Below the pieces are notes generated by a model, which saw only the letters and a program-made list of their open reading frames with translations, did not search any database and had not been told where the DNA came from. Shown one piece after another: positions 46,011 to 53,280 of a stretch of 64,000 nucleotides of DNA. Source of the DNA: Streptomyces sp. G44 (lineage in GTDB: Bacteria; Actinomycetota; Actinomycetes; Streptomycetales; Streptomycetaceae); contig NZ_JAFEXF010000011.1 of the NCBI RefSeq assembly GCF_016905445.1, positions 1 to 64,000 on the forward strand. Direction: 5' to 3'. The translations under genes were made by a program, and so were the position numbers. The first letter of the stretch is position 1. Each line of letters starts with the position of its first letter.

Positions 46011-46118
46011 CGGGTATCTCTAAGGGGAGTTGGGTGCCTGACCTGCGACAGGGTGGCCTGACGGCCCCCGACACTGATGGCCCGTTTCCCCGCCGTTCCC
46101 CGTGGTTCCCCGCCCAAC

Positions 46119-46138
46119 CTGGCACGGGTCTGGCACGC
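46119..46138. promoter_or_regulatory. Candidate Int arm-type site, left end
   Basis: CTGGCACGGGTCTGGCACGC contains two TGGCACG units 11 bp apart. A near-identical site (55979-55998, two differences) lies at the other end of the element, so in the circular form they flank attP on both sides. Confidence 0.45.
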
Positions 46139-46218
46139 CCCTGAGAGGTGAGGCGGCCGACCCATGTCGCCCCCGGGTCCCGGCCGCTACCGTGCGGACG
46201 ACCTCACCACTCAACGGA

Positions 46219-46437
46219 TTATGCCGCCTTATAGGCGAGAGGCCTGACTAGCAGCCGGTCAGGGTTGCTCTGCTTCGACTGCTGTACGGCTGGAGTCCAC
46301 TGTGCTTCGTCGAGCGCCCCGCCGGATTCGATCCAAGCTTTGGGACCAGCGGCGCAGCAGTCAGCATCGTCGACGACTAGATCCTCAACAACCGCGCGAC
46401 GAGGTTCCTTGCAGAAAGCATCAACGTCGAAACTCAT
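46219..46437 (-). CDS. Small AICE cargo protein (72 aa), function unknown
   Basis: Frame from ATG 46437, behind an AGAGG site, to 46219. The protein begins MSFDVDAFCKEPRRAVVEDL, continues VVDDADCCAAGPKAWIESGG and ends NPDRLLVRPLAYKAA. It is acidic in the first half, with three cysteines (one pair CC), and basic at the end. There is no signal peptide or TM. It lies next to attL and is divergent from the 244-aa gene, with only 59 bp between starts, so the two may be controlled together. I do not recognise the family. Confidence 0.6.
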   Translation of the reverse strand: MSFDVDAFCKEPRRAVVEDLVVDDADCCAAGPKAWIESGGALDEAQWTPAVQQSKQSNPDRLLVRPLAYKAA

Positions 46438-46496
46438 CGCCTCTATCCTGGCGTCAACGCATTGACATGGCCCGGGTGCGCGACGGAGTTGAGGTA

Positions 46497-47231
46497 ATGG
46501 ACATCGCAATGTCTACAAGTCTGATCGCTGCGGGATCTGCGATCGGAGGCATCGTAATCAAAATGACTTACGATGGCCTAATCGAGCGGGGTCACACAAA
46601 CAAAGAGAATCAGCAGCGGTTCATTCAGGAGCGCAAGGAAGCGTACGACGATTTTTTGAGATTTAACCAAGAGCATGTTCAATATAGAGAAGCCCTGCGA
46701 CGCGTAACGCTAATAACCAGAGCGGGGCTCCAAGTGAAGCCTGAGGTGATTAGCAACTTTCCTCCTTCTCGCCTGGGCGAATTGGTTGACACTCTGGATC
46801 GAATCCGGCGGCTCGCGCATCTGCATGAGGTCGTGCAGGTAGCGGAGAGGGTGGTCGGCCTGCACGGGGACGCTGCGGCAGCCCTGCGCTACTACTTGCA
46901 GAGCGATACCGCTACTTATGGGCTCCCTCTTTTTCTGGCCGACCGCCTTGGTGAGGACCAAATTCTAGAGTTCATCGCGGCATATCGCAAAGACTTGCTG
47001 TTGGGGCCACCCAAGGGTGCGCCAAGGAATTTCCCGATGGTTGATCGCGATTTCCCTATTTCGAGGGTAGAGGCGGAGCTGATATTGAGTCGCCATCTTC
47101 AGGCTGATCCTCGCGCCGCGAATTTCGATCCATCGATTGTCGACGGGCCGGCGAGGCTTATCCTTGAAAGTGATAGGAGGGATCTGGAGACCGCAAAGTT
47201 CCGGGCAATGATTGCTGATCCGGACGGCTGA
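46497..47231 (+). CDS. AT-richer AICE cargo gene: N-terminally anchored helical protein (244 aa)
   Basis: Starts at ATG 46497 with GGAG eight bases upstream; ATG 46467 is possible. One N-terminal hydrophobic segment (MSTSLIAAGSAIGGIVIKM) should anchor it. The rest is soluble, helical and charged (NKENQQRFIQERKEAYDDFL, DRIRRLAHLHEVVQVAERVV), with no catalytic motif I can name. The region uses AT-ending and rare codons (ATA, CTA, AAT, TTT), unlike all other genes here, so it was probably acquired from a lower-GC source. Its position beside attL is where AICEs carry accessory genes, possibly for defence or competition, which is speculation. Confidence 0.75.
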   Translation: MDIAMSTSLIAAGSAIGGIVIKMTYDGLIERGHTNKENQQRFIQERKEAYDDFLRFNQEHVQYREALRRVTLITRAGLQVKPEVISNFPPSRLGELVDTLDRIRRLAHLHEVVQVAERVVGLHGDAAAALRYYLQSDTATYGLPLFLADRLGEDQILEFIAAYRKDLLLGPPKGAPRNFPMVDRDFPISRVEAELILSRHLQADPRAANFDPSIVDGPARLILESDRRDLETAKFRAMIADPDG

Positions 47232-47310
47232 CCCAATTACCTCTCCCACCACGTGCCCCTGCTTCCATCCCGTCTGCCGTCGACCCACACACCGTGGAGC
47301 GGGCGTGGTT

Positions 47311-47360
47311 CAGGGCGTCAAGGTGGAGCGCGCCACTGTACGAACGACCTTGACGCCCTG
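47311..47360. repeat. 14-bp perfect inverted repeat, 22-nt loop
   Basis: CAGGGCGTCAAGGT (47311-47324) pairs with ACCTTGACGCCCTG (47347-47360). It lies 80 bp after the 244-aa gene. It could be its terminator, an origin or transfer-site hairpin, or a protein site. Confidence 0.55.
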
Positions 47361-47681
47361 GGCCGCGTCCGCTCGGCTTTGCCTGGGTCGATGGCGGACG
47401 GGATGGAAGCTCCCCACGCGAACCCCATCCGGTCGGCACTCGCAAGCGGCGCCCCCGCCATCCCAGAGTCAGAGCGCCCCCGCCGGAGGCATGTCCTTGA
47501 CGGGGACCGCCGTGGGTCCGGTGTTCGCCTTATAGCCCTGGCCCTATCCGTGTGTGGGCGGGCGTTGGCGCAGCCGGGGCGGAGCGGGCCGAAGGCAGGA
47601 GCGGCGCCCCGAGCGGAGCCGTGAGCCCGCCCGGCGGCGCGGAGCGGCGCCGGGACTTGAACCAGTAGAGAAAGTTGTAAC
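47361..47681. other. Non-coding GC-rich stretch in the AICE
   Basis: No supported gene. The only structure is a 7-bp CCCGGCG/CGCCGGG hairpin (47630-47636 with 47648-47654), placed as a possible weak terminator for the minus-strand operon that ends at 47682. The short open frames here lack start sites and normal codon use. Confidence 0.5.
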
Positions 47682-48071
47682 TCAGTCTGTCTGCCGGGGC
47701 TTGAAGTCGAGGGCGCACGCTGGGAGTTCTGCCGCCTGACGGTGTGCGAACGGCAGGAAGAGGACTGGTCGTATCGTCCAGGTGATGCGTGTGTCCGCGT
47801 GAGTCACTGAGACCGTGCAGGGCTGCATCTGGAGAAGGGCTCTGCGGGTGCGGACGCGGCCCTCGTATAGCCACTCCCAGGCTTCGACTGAAGCGTGAGT
47901 GTTCAGTGCCGGGGAGATCGTCCGGAGGGCCACCGCTACCCACCGATCCGCCTGTGGCGCCGAGTAGGCGTCGAACGACGCTCGTAGCTGCGGCCCCGCT
48001 TGGCCGTCCGTGGCGGTGGACTCCGTCCAGCACTCGCACCAGTAGCCGCGTCGGGGTCCGCTCATCCGCAT
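47682..48071 (-). CDS. Hypothetical AICE protein (129 aa), coupled to ATPase gene
   Basis: Starts at ATG 48071 (AGGGAGG site) or ATG 48065, and overlaps the stop of the upstream ATPase-fold gene (GGATGA), so the two are co-translated. The protein begins MRMSGPRRGYWCECWTESTA. It includes SFDAYSAPQADRWVAVALRT and ends in a basic, possibly beta-rich part (SVTHADTRITWTIRPVLFLP). There is no TM or known motif. The pairing suggests it works with the ATPase-fold protein. Confidence 0.75.
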   Translation of the reverse strand: MRMSGPRRGYWCECWTESTATDGQAGPQLRASFDAYSAPQADRWVAVALRTISPALNTHASVEAWEWLYEGRVRTRRALLQMQPCTVSVTHADTRITWTIRPVLFLPFAHRQAAELPACALDFKPRQTD

Positions 48072-48493
48072 AGTTGGCCTCCCTTGCCGGCCTCGGTGAA
48101 GAAAGCCGCGGTGACCGTGTGGCCGTGGTCGCTGTCGTTGACGACGACGCGGTGTGCGATGGCGCTGACCATGTCCAGGCCCCGGCCGTGTTCCGCCTCC
48201 TCGTCCTGGTGCTCGACCTTGGGGGCGGTTCCCGTGCCTCCGCCGTCGGTGACCGACAGGGTGACCATCTGCGGGGATACCTCGATGGCCAGGGAGAAGC
48301 TGCCCGACTGACGCCCGCTGGCCGTGTGCAGGATCGCGTTTGTGCTCAGCTCGCTCACGATGAGTTCGGCGTCGTCCGCGAGTGGTGAGCCGCGCAGGAT
48401 GTCCCGCGTCCAGCGCCGGGCCCGGCTGATCTCTTCGGGGAAACCTGGGCAAGTGAGGCCCCAGACTCGGGCGGTGCTCGTATACTCGTGCAT
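48062..48493 (-). CDS. HATPase-fold regulatory protein in the AICE
   Basis: A 143-aa GHKL ATPase of the anti-sigma/serine-kinase type. The N-box is LIVSELSTNAILHTASGR (about residues 47-64), G1 VTDGGGTG and G2 EHGRGLDMVSAIAHRVVV. Its start (ATG 48493, GAAGGAA site) is overlapped by a copy of the element's GntR box, so it should be repressed with the transfer genes. Chromosomal paralogues act on sigma or anti-sigma factors. A copy on a mobile element may alter host regulation, which is inference. Confidence 0.85.
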   Translation of the reverse strand: MHEYTSTARVWGLTCPGFPEEISRARRWTRDILRGSPLADDAELIVSELSTNAILHTASGRQSGSFSLAIEVSPQMVTLSVTDGGGTGTAPKVEHQDEEAEHGRGLDMVSAIAHRVVVNDSDHGHTVTAAFFTEAGKGGQLCG

Positions 48494-48497
48494 ACAA
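48484..48497 (-). promoter_or_regulatory. GntR (KorSA-like) box over the ATPase gene start
   Basis: The minus strand reads TTGTATGCACGAGT, 12 of 14 matches to the 49977 box. The ATG of the ATPase gene lies within it. A further CTCGTATAC half-site is adjacent (48478-48486). Confidence 0.5.
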
Positions 48498-48539
48498 GTT
48501 CCTTCGTGCTGATAGGCCGCCATGTGCAGCGGGTGCGAG

Positions 48540-48971
48540 CTAGACGAGTTTGATGCCGTCGTGGGCGCGGATGGCCGGCGGGGAAACCGCGTCGAGTGCG
48601 TCCAGGACGCGGATCGCGTAAGCCTCGTCGGCGAGTTCGGTGACTTCGTCGCGGGTGGCCCAGCGCAGAGCTCGGGTCTCGTCGCCGGTGGTGGGCGTGC
48701 CGTCAGCGGCCTCACAACGGAAGACCATGGAGACGATCAAGCCCGTCATGTTCTTGTAGATGCCGGTGAGGGTCGCCGGAAGCGCGATCTTGATTCCGGT
48801 CTCTTCGAGGACTTCGCGTTGCAGAGCCTCGGGGATGGTCTCCTCGCGTTCGAGGACGCCGCCCGGGGGTTCCCACTTGCCGTTGTCGCGGCGCTTGATC
48901 AGGAGGGCCCGGTCCTGGTCGTCGACGATGACTCCGGCGACGCTCACGGAGTGCGGACGGTCAGTGCTCAC
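48540..48971 (-). CDS. Nudix hydrolase (Pif-like)
   Basis: A 143-aa Nudix protein. The Nudix box is complete from about residue 40: GGVLEREETIPEALQREVLE followed by ETGI (G-x5-E-x7-R-E-V-x-E-E-x-G). In pSAM2 the Nudix protein Pif blocks transfer into cells that already hold the element (established for pSAM2). This protein occupies the same place next to the GntR repressor gene, so transfer immunity is the likely role. GTG 48971 has a GAGGA site; GTG 49026-49028 would add 19 residues. Confidence 0.85.
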   Translation of the reverse strand: MSTDRPHSVSVAGVIVDDQDRALLIKRRDNGKWEPPGGVLEREETIPEALQREVLEETGIKIALPATLTGIYKNMTGLIVSMVFRCEAADGTPTTGDETRALRWATRDEVTELADEAYAIRVLDALDAVSPPAIRAHDGIKLV

Positions 48972-49026
48972 GGTCCTCGACCCTCTCGGATGGCTAGGCT
49001 CTCCACCGTAGCAACAACACTCGCCC

Positions 49027-49040
49027 ACTCGTCTAGATAC
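49027..49040. promoter_or_regulatory. GntR box upstream of the GntR gene
   Basis: ACTCGTCTAGATAC (reverse: GTATCTAGACGAGT) lies 15 bp before the GTG start of the GntR gene, between it and the divergent Nudix gene. It can control both. Confidence 0.65.
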
Positions 49041-49054
49041 CTAAAGGAGTACAC

Positions 49055-49840
49055 GTGACGTCCCTTCCCGGCCTGCTCGGTGCTGTTGACCCCACGAGTG
49101 ATCGTGCGGTCTTCCGGCAGATCGCTGACCAGCTGCGCGAGTCCATCGACCGCGGGCGATTCAAGGAGGGCGAGAAGCTGCCTTCCGAGGCGGAACTCGT
49201 CGAGCACTACGGCGTCTCACGGATGACCGTTCGGAATTCCTTCTCGATTTTGCAGGGTGAGGGCCTGGTCCATGCCGAGCATGGCAAGGGCGTCTTCGTG
49301 CGACCACGGCCACCAGTGAGGCGTCTGGCCTCCGACCGCTTCGCCCGGCGCCATCGCGAACAGGGTAAGTCCGCCTTCATCGTGGAGGCCGACGCTGCGG
49401 GCAGTCACCCTCAGGTCGACAGTCTGGAGGTCAAGGAAGAGAAGGCCACGCAGGACATCGCCACCCGCCTTGGGTCTGTGCGGCGCGTGCTCGCCCGTCG
49501 GCGTCGGTATCTGCTCGATGGCCGGCCGGTCGAGTTCGCCACTTCGTACCTTCCGCTCGACATTGCGCGCGGTACGCAGATCGCCGAGCCCAACCCCGGC
49601 CCCGGCGGCATCTACGCCCGCCTCGAAGAGCTGGGCCACCACCTCGACCACTTCGAGGAGGAGATCCGGGCGCGGATGCCCGCGCCGTCCGAGGTCAAGA
49701 CGCTGCGGCTGGCCTCCGGCGTGCCCGTGATCCATCTGATCCGCACTGCGTACGACACGGAAGGGCGGGCCGTGGAGGTCTGCGACACCGTCATGGCGGC
49801 GGACGCCTACGTCCTGTCGTACCAGCTCCCGGCCACGTGA
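49055..49840 (+). CDS. GntR/HutC transcriptional repressor (KorSA-like)
   Basis: A 261-aa regulator with N-terminal winged HTH (about residues 18-85; FRQIADQLRESIDRGRFKEG and EAELVEHYGVSRMTVRNSFS) and a UTRA effector domain (about 100-255). GTG 49055 follows AAAGGAG. In pSAM2, KorSA is a GntR repressor that keeps the element's activator and transfer genes off. The TAGACGAGT boxes found at five places in the element, including in front of this gene, are its probable operators. Confidence 0.92.
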   Translation: MTSLPGLLGAVDPTSDRAVFRQIADQLRESIDRGRFKEGEKLPSEAELVEHYGVSRMTVRNSFSILQGEGLVHAEHGKGVFVRPRPPVRRLASDRFARRHREQGKSAFIVEADAAGSHPQVDSLEVKEEKATQDIATRLGSVRRVLARRRRYLLDGRPVEFATSYLPLDIARGTQIAEPNPGPGGIYARLEELGHHLDHFEEEIRARMPAPSEVKTLRLASGVPVIHLIRTAYDTEGRAVEVCDTVMAADAYVLSYQLPAT

Positions 49841-49901
49841 GGGCCTGACGGCCGTGGCGCGCGGTGGTCCGCACCCCGAACTCGTATACGCCAACAGGCC
49901 T

Positions 49902-49917
49902 ACTCGTATAGACGAGT
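49902..49917. promoter_or_regulatory. GntR palindromic operator ACTCGT-N4-ACGAGT
   Basis: ACTCGTATAGACGAGT is the most complete copy: 6-bp inverted arms with an ATAG centre. A partial copy (ACTCGTATACG) starts at 49880. It lies about 75 bp upstream of the SCO3933-like gene. Confidence 0.75.
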
Positions 49918-49976
49918 TGGCAAGTTGTGTGGCACAGTGGTCGGCGTTCCCGGAGATCGGGTTCGAACGCTGCATC

Positions 49977-49990
49977 TTGTATAGACGAGT
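49977..49990 (+). promoter_or_regulatory. GntR box at start of the SCO3933-like/tra operon
   Basis: TTGTATAGACGAGT ends two bases before ATG 49993, so bound repressor would block initiation. No separate ribosome site is visible here. Confidence 0.65.
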
Positions 49991-49992
49991 AG

Positions 49993-50361
49993 ATGGGAAA
50001 AACCTTGCGAACCATTCGCGTGGAGACCTCGGCCGCGACGATCCTGCTCACCGAGGCGCCCGAGCCCAAGGTCCGCGACCGTCAGACCGGCGAGATCGCC
50101 AAGGACGCCACCAGCGGTGAATCGCTGATGACGATCGGCGTCGTCTACATCGAGGAGGGCGAGTCGTCCCTGATCAAGGTGACCATCCCGGAGAGCGGAG
50201 TGTCCGAGGGGCTGACGCTCGGTGCGCCGGTCTCGCTGCCGGGACTCGTCGCCCGACCGTGGGAGAGCGTGTTCAACGGCCAGCAGCGGCACGGCATCGC
50301 CTACCGCTGCGCCGCCGTCACTCCGGCCGCCTTCCCGGCCGCCATGGGGGCCTCGGCCTGA
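49993..50361 (+). CDS. SCO3933-like regulatory protein of AICEs
   Basis: A 122-aa cytoplasmic protein, mostly beta (TIRVETSAATILLTEAPEPK, GVVYIEEGESSLIKVTIPES) and without known catalytic residues. Its place directly before the tra gene, with a 1-bp overlap (TGATG), and its sequence pattern match the 'SCO3933 family regulatory protein' found in many Streptomyces AICEs (recalled). It is the first gene of the transfer operon and probably controlled by GntR boxes just upstream. Confidence 0.8.
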   Translation: MGKTLRTIRVETSAATILLTEAPEPKVRDRQTGEIAKDATSGESLMTIGVVYIEEGESSLIKVTIPESGVSEGLTLGAPVSLPGLVARPWESVFNGQQRHGIAYRCAAVTPAAFPAAMGASA

Positions 50362-51734
50362 TGACGGACCTGATGACGCTCCTGGAGGTGGGTGGTCCTG
50401 TCGCCGCGATCGGCGGCGGGGCTGCCTACACCCGGGCCAAGCACCCGGGGGCTTACTGGTCTGCGGTCGGCCTGCCGACGTCCACGGCCCGACTGTTCAG
50501 CTCGTACGGCTCAGTCATGGAGGCCTGCGGCCTGACCGTGACGCCGTCCCGGCTGCGGGCCCTGGCGGTCAAGGCCACCCGTGGGGAGGTCCGGCCCGTA
50601 CCGCCTCGTCGCGGGATCATCCGCCCGACCACGACCGGGTTACGGCTCCGTCTGCGGCTGGCACCGGGCCAGGAACCTGCCGACGTGGCCGCCTCCGCCG
50701 AACGCCTGCGGCACGCCTGGGGAGTGCACGCCGTCTACGTGACGACGGTCAAGCCTGGCGTGATCGAACTGCGACTCGTCGGCTACGACGTGCTGCGCAA
50801 GGTCCGTATGCCGCGCAAAGCGGTGGGCGGGTTCCTGCAAGTGCCCGTAGCGCTGCGGGAGGACGCGACGCCCTTCATACGTGACTACCGCGTCGTTCCG
50901 CACGGCCTCAGCCTCGGCGCCACCCTGTCGGGCAAGTCCATGTACCTGCGACACCTCGTTGCCGGGCTCGCGCCACAGCCTGTCGCCCTGGTCGGCATCG
51001 ACTGCAAGCGCGGTGTGGAGCTGGCGCCCTTCGCCCCGCGGCTGTCGGCGCTGGCCACCGACCCCGAGCAGGCCGCCGAGTTGCTGCCCGTGCTCATCAA
51101 GGAGATGGAGGACCGGTACGACCTGATCAAGGCACGTCAGAGGATCGCACCGGGCACGCCGAACGAGGAGATCACCTCCGACATCTGGGGGCTTCCCGAG
51201 CAGCAACGGCCCGTTCCCGTGGTGCTGTTCGTCGATGAGGTGGCGGAACTCTTCCTCGTAGCTTCGAGGAAGGAGGAAGAGCGGCGGGACGAGATGGTCA
51301 CTCAGCTCATCCGGCTTGCCCAACTCGGCCGCGCGGCCGGTATCTACCTTGAGGTGTGCGGGCAGCGATTCGGCGCCGAGCTCGGCAAGGGCGCCACGAT
51401 GCTCCGAGCCCAGTTGACCGGTCGTGTCTGCCACCGCGTGAACGACGAAGCCTCCGCGAAAATGGCGCTCGGAGACATCGCCCCCGAAGCGGTCTCCGCC
51501 GCCTGCGCCATCCCTGCCGAACAGCCCGGTCTCGCCGTCGCCGGTGACTCCTCCGGTGGCTGGTCCCGTATCCGTACGCCGTATCTCTCGCTGACAGACG
51601 CCGCCGAGACCTGCCGCGCGTCGGCGCACCTGGTCCCCGACCTTCCGGCGCTGAAGTCTTTCCGGCCTTCCGTTCCCGTGCAGCCGGTCGAGCCCTCGGC
51701 CCCGGTCGTGCAGCCGCGACCGATCACCAGCTGA
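50361..51734 (+). CDS. FtsK/SpoIIIE-like conjugal DNA translocase (Tra)
   Basis: A 457-aa motor that moves double-stranded element DNA between hyphae, the hallmark of Streptomyces conjugation. Walker A is G186-ATLSGKS-193 and Walker B VVLFVDEVAE (287-296). RQRIAPGTPNEEITSD precedes the Walker B strand, and VCGQRFGAELGKGATMLRAQ follows in the position of the FtsK sensor region. One short N-terminal hydrophobic stretch may tether it. ATG 50361 overlaps the preceding stop. It is smaller than pSAM2-type TraB proteins that carry a long N-terminal membrane domain. Confidence 0.92.
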   Translation: MTDLMTLLEVGGPVAAIGGGAAYTRAKHPGAYWSAVGLPTSTARLFSSYGSVMEACGLTVTPSRLRALAVKATRGEVRPVPPRRGIIRPTTTGLRLRLRLAPGQEPADVAASAERLRHAWGVHAVYVTTVKPGVIELRLVGYDVLRKVRMPRKAVGGFLQVPVALREDATPFIRDYRVVPHGLSLGATLSGKSMYLRHLVAGLAPQPVALVGIDCKRGVELAPFAPRLSALATDPEQAAELLPVLIKEMEDRYDLIKARQRIAPGTPNEEITSDIWGLPEQQRPVPVVLFVDEVAELFLVASRKEEERRDEMVTQLIRLAQLGRAAGIYLEVCGQRFGAELGKGATMLRAQLTGRVCHRVNDEASAKMALGDIAPEAVSAACAIPAEQPGLAVAGDSSGGWSRIRTPYLSLTDAAETCRASAHLVPDLPALKSFRPSVPVQPVEPSAPVVQPRPITS

Positions 51735-51819
51735 GCCGTACCTTCCCGCCCCAGTCGGCGTGACCGTCTCGCGCCACGTCCCTACCCCTGCCATGCCTGA
51801 ATCCGGAAGGAGCCGCGGC

Positions 51820-52476
51820 ATGCGCGCCCAACTGGCCCGTATCGATGCGGTACTCGTACAGGCCGTCATCGCCGCCGCCTTGTCCTTCGCCCACCTGCAT
51901 GACGTCGCCTCGGCGGCCGGACAGGACGGGTGGAAAGCGTGGGCCTATCCGGTCTCGGTGGACCTGTTGCTCGTCGCCGCCTGGCGTCGACTGCGGACCG
52001 GTGACAGCAAAGCCGCGGGCTGGTGCTGGTTCGTCATCGCGCTTGCGGCCTCCCTCGGCGCGAACGTCGCTACCGCCGGACTGCTGGACATGGGCCATGT
52101 GCCGGCCTGGCTCCGCATCCTCGTCGCGGGCTGGCCTGCGGTCGCCTTCCTCGGCGGGACGCTCCTTGCTCACTCGGCGTCATCTCGGCGCGAGTTGGCC
52201 GAGGAGAACGGTCGAGAGCCCGTGCCCGTCGACGAGCAAGAGGGCGACCAGGAGGACGCGCCCGATCCCGTACCGGAGCTCCCGTCACCATCGGCCACGG
52301 CGTCCGCCTCGACTCCTCCGACTCCCGTCTCGGTCCCGGCTGCCCTGGTCGACCACGCCCGCAAAGTCGCCACCGAACACCATGCCCGCACCGGCACTGC
52401 CATCGACACCACGACCCTGCGCGCCCGCCTCGGCATCCCGATGCCCATGGCCGACGCCATCGCCGCTCAGCTCTGA
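51820..52476 (+). CDS. DUF2637 membrane protein (Spd-type)
   Basis: A 218-aa protein with four membrane helices in the first 115 residues (AVLVQAVIAAALSFAHLHDV, WAYPVSVDLLLVAAWR, CWFVIALAASLGANVATAG, LVAGWPAVAFLGGTLLAH). An acidic Pro/Ser-rich linker follows, then a C-terminal helical DNA-binding-like domain (VDHARKVATEHHARTG...LRARLGIPMPMADAIAAQ). DUF2637 proteins accompany Tra in Streptomyces plasmids and AICEs and aid spread within the mycelium. ATG 51820 has an AAGGAG site. Confidence 0.85.
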   Translation: MRAQLARIDAVLVQAVIAAALSFAHLHDVASAAGQDGWKAWAYPVSVDLLLVAAWRRLRTGDSKAAGWCWFVIALAASLGANVATAGLLDMGHVPAWLRILVAGWPAVAFLGGTLLAHSASSRRELAEENGREPVPVDEQEGDQEDAPDPVPELPSPSATASASTPPTPVSVPAALVDHARKVATEHHARTGTAIDTTTLRARLGIPMPMADAIAAQL

Positions 52477-52506
52477 AAGCCCGAAACGTCCTGAAGGGAG
52501 ATCCAC

Positions 52507-52698
52507 ATGAGCGCCAACCGTCACTTCCGCTCGGTCATCCGTATCGGTCCCGTCCAGGTCGGCACGGCGTACAACGGCCGTGGCCGCGAGAAGCACACCG
52601 CCGCCTGCACGGCCCCTCGCTGCGGCTTCTCCGCCGACTACGACAGCCGCGCCGCCGCCGAACTGGCCGCCCGCACCCACCGCTGCCCCGTCCGCTGA
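52507..52698 (+). CDS. Mobile element transfer protein (63 aa)
   Basis: A 63-aa protein with a basic N-terminus (MSANRHFRSVIRIGPVQVG) and a zinc-finger-like end (CTAPRCGFSADYDSRAAAEL followed by HRC). This pattern is found in AICE 'mobile element transfer' proteins. It has a good GAAGGGAG ribosome site and lies in the spread gene set; its exact role is unknown. Confidence 0.8.
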   Translation: MSANRHFRSVIRIGPVQVGTAYNGRGREKHTAACTAPRCGFSADYDSRAAAELAARTHRCPVR

Positions 52699-52712
52699 AA
52701 GGACCCGCCTCC

Positions 52713-52907
52713 GTGACCGTCAGCCTGCCGCTCGTGTTCGTCCTCGGCCTCTTCGCCTGGGGAGCGGTCAAGTTCCTCGGCGTCCGTACGTGGATCGTCG
52801 TGGTGATCGCTCTGTTCGGCTTCTGGCTCTCGCACACCTTCATGGCTCCGGCCATCGAATCCGGTACGCGCTCCGGCGTGGACGTCGTAAACGGCTCACA
52901 TGACTAG
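52713..52907 (+). CDS. Small Spd-type membrane protein (64 aa)
   Basis: GTG 52713 follows AAAGGA. Two close hydrophobic helices (LPLVFVLGLFAWGAVKFLGV and WIVVVIALFGFWLSHTFMA) make a hairpin, with a short polar tail. It is of the size and position of Spd proteins that help plasmid spread. Its end overlaps the GntR box at 52902. Confidence 0.75.
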   Translation: MTVSLPLVFVLGLFAWGAVKFLGVRTWIVVVIALFGFWLSHTFMAPAIESGTRSGVDVVNGSHD

Positions 52908-52917
52908 ACGAGTAGAT
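52902..52917 (+). promoter_or_regulatory. GntR box upstream of spdD-like gene
   Basis: GACTAGACGAGTAGAT shares TAGACGAGT(AGAT) with the boxes at 49027 and 49977. It is 16 bp before the GTG of the next gene and overlaps the end of the preceding one. Confidence 0.6.
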
Positions 52918-52932
52918 AAGGAGAGCTTCGCC

Positions 52933-53178
52933 GTGTTCCTGCCCAAGTACCCCCACAGCCCGACGCCGCCGCCCGTCCACCACCACACGGTGGCCGACTC
53001 GACGCCCGTGCGGCGGCCCGCGCCTCAGATCTCCATCACGAGCGGGGCGGTCGTGGCCATCCTCGTCGGCGGCGTCGTACTGACCGCGCTCTTGGCCGCC
53101 GTCGCCGTCACGGCCATCTCCGTCGCGGTGTGCGCCGTCGTCATCCGCTCGATGCTCCGCGACCAGCGGCGGCGCTAG
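52933..53178 (+). CDS. SpdD-like protein (81 aa)
   Basis: GTG 52933 is preceded by AAGGAG at the right distance; the earlier ATG 52900 is rejected. The protein starts MFLPKYPHSPTPPPVHHH, has a Pro/His-rich linker and one long C-terminal TM block (SGAVVAILVGGVVLTALLAA and onward) with a basic end RRR. The MFLPKYP start is typical of SpdD proteins of Streptomyces elements, which promote spread. A terminator follows. Confidence 0.82.
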   Translation: MFLPKYPHSPTPPPVHHHTVADSTPVRRPAPQISITSGAVVAILVGGVVLTALLAAVAVTAISVAVCAVVIRSMLRDQRRR

Positions 53179-53195
53179 TCGCCAGCACTGCCAGA

Positions 53196-53241
53196 CCCCC
53201 GGGGCGGCTCTGATACCGCCAAGCATCCGCCGCCCCGGGGG
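53196..53241 (+). terminator. Terminator between spd and rep modules
   Basis: A 13-bp perfect stem (53196-53208 with 53229-53241) encloses a 20-nt loop. It isolates rep-xis-int from the spread genes. Confidence 0.75.
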
Positions 53242-53280
53242 CCCTGTCCCTCCTGACCGAAGCCAGAAGGAGAAGCCATC

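Noticed and set aside
46080..46143. 3' end of a second integrase gene (reading AQPGTGLARP then stop, like the real int tail)
   Set aside because: The similarity is limited to the paired TGGCACG repeat and no other integrase sequence is upstream, so an arm-type site explains it better.
46440..46497. TTGACA (46462-46467) as a -35 box for the AT-rich gene
   Set aside because: No -10 element lies at the right distance before the chosen start; the transcript would begin inside the gene.
47253..47624. 123-aa plus-strand frame in the AICE gap
   Set aside because: It runs through the 14-bp inverted repeat and GC-rich sequence, lacks a ribosome site and has shadow-like composition.
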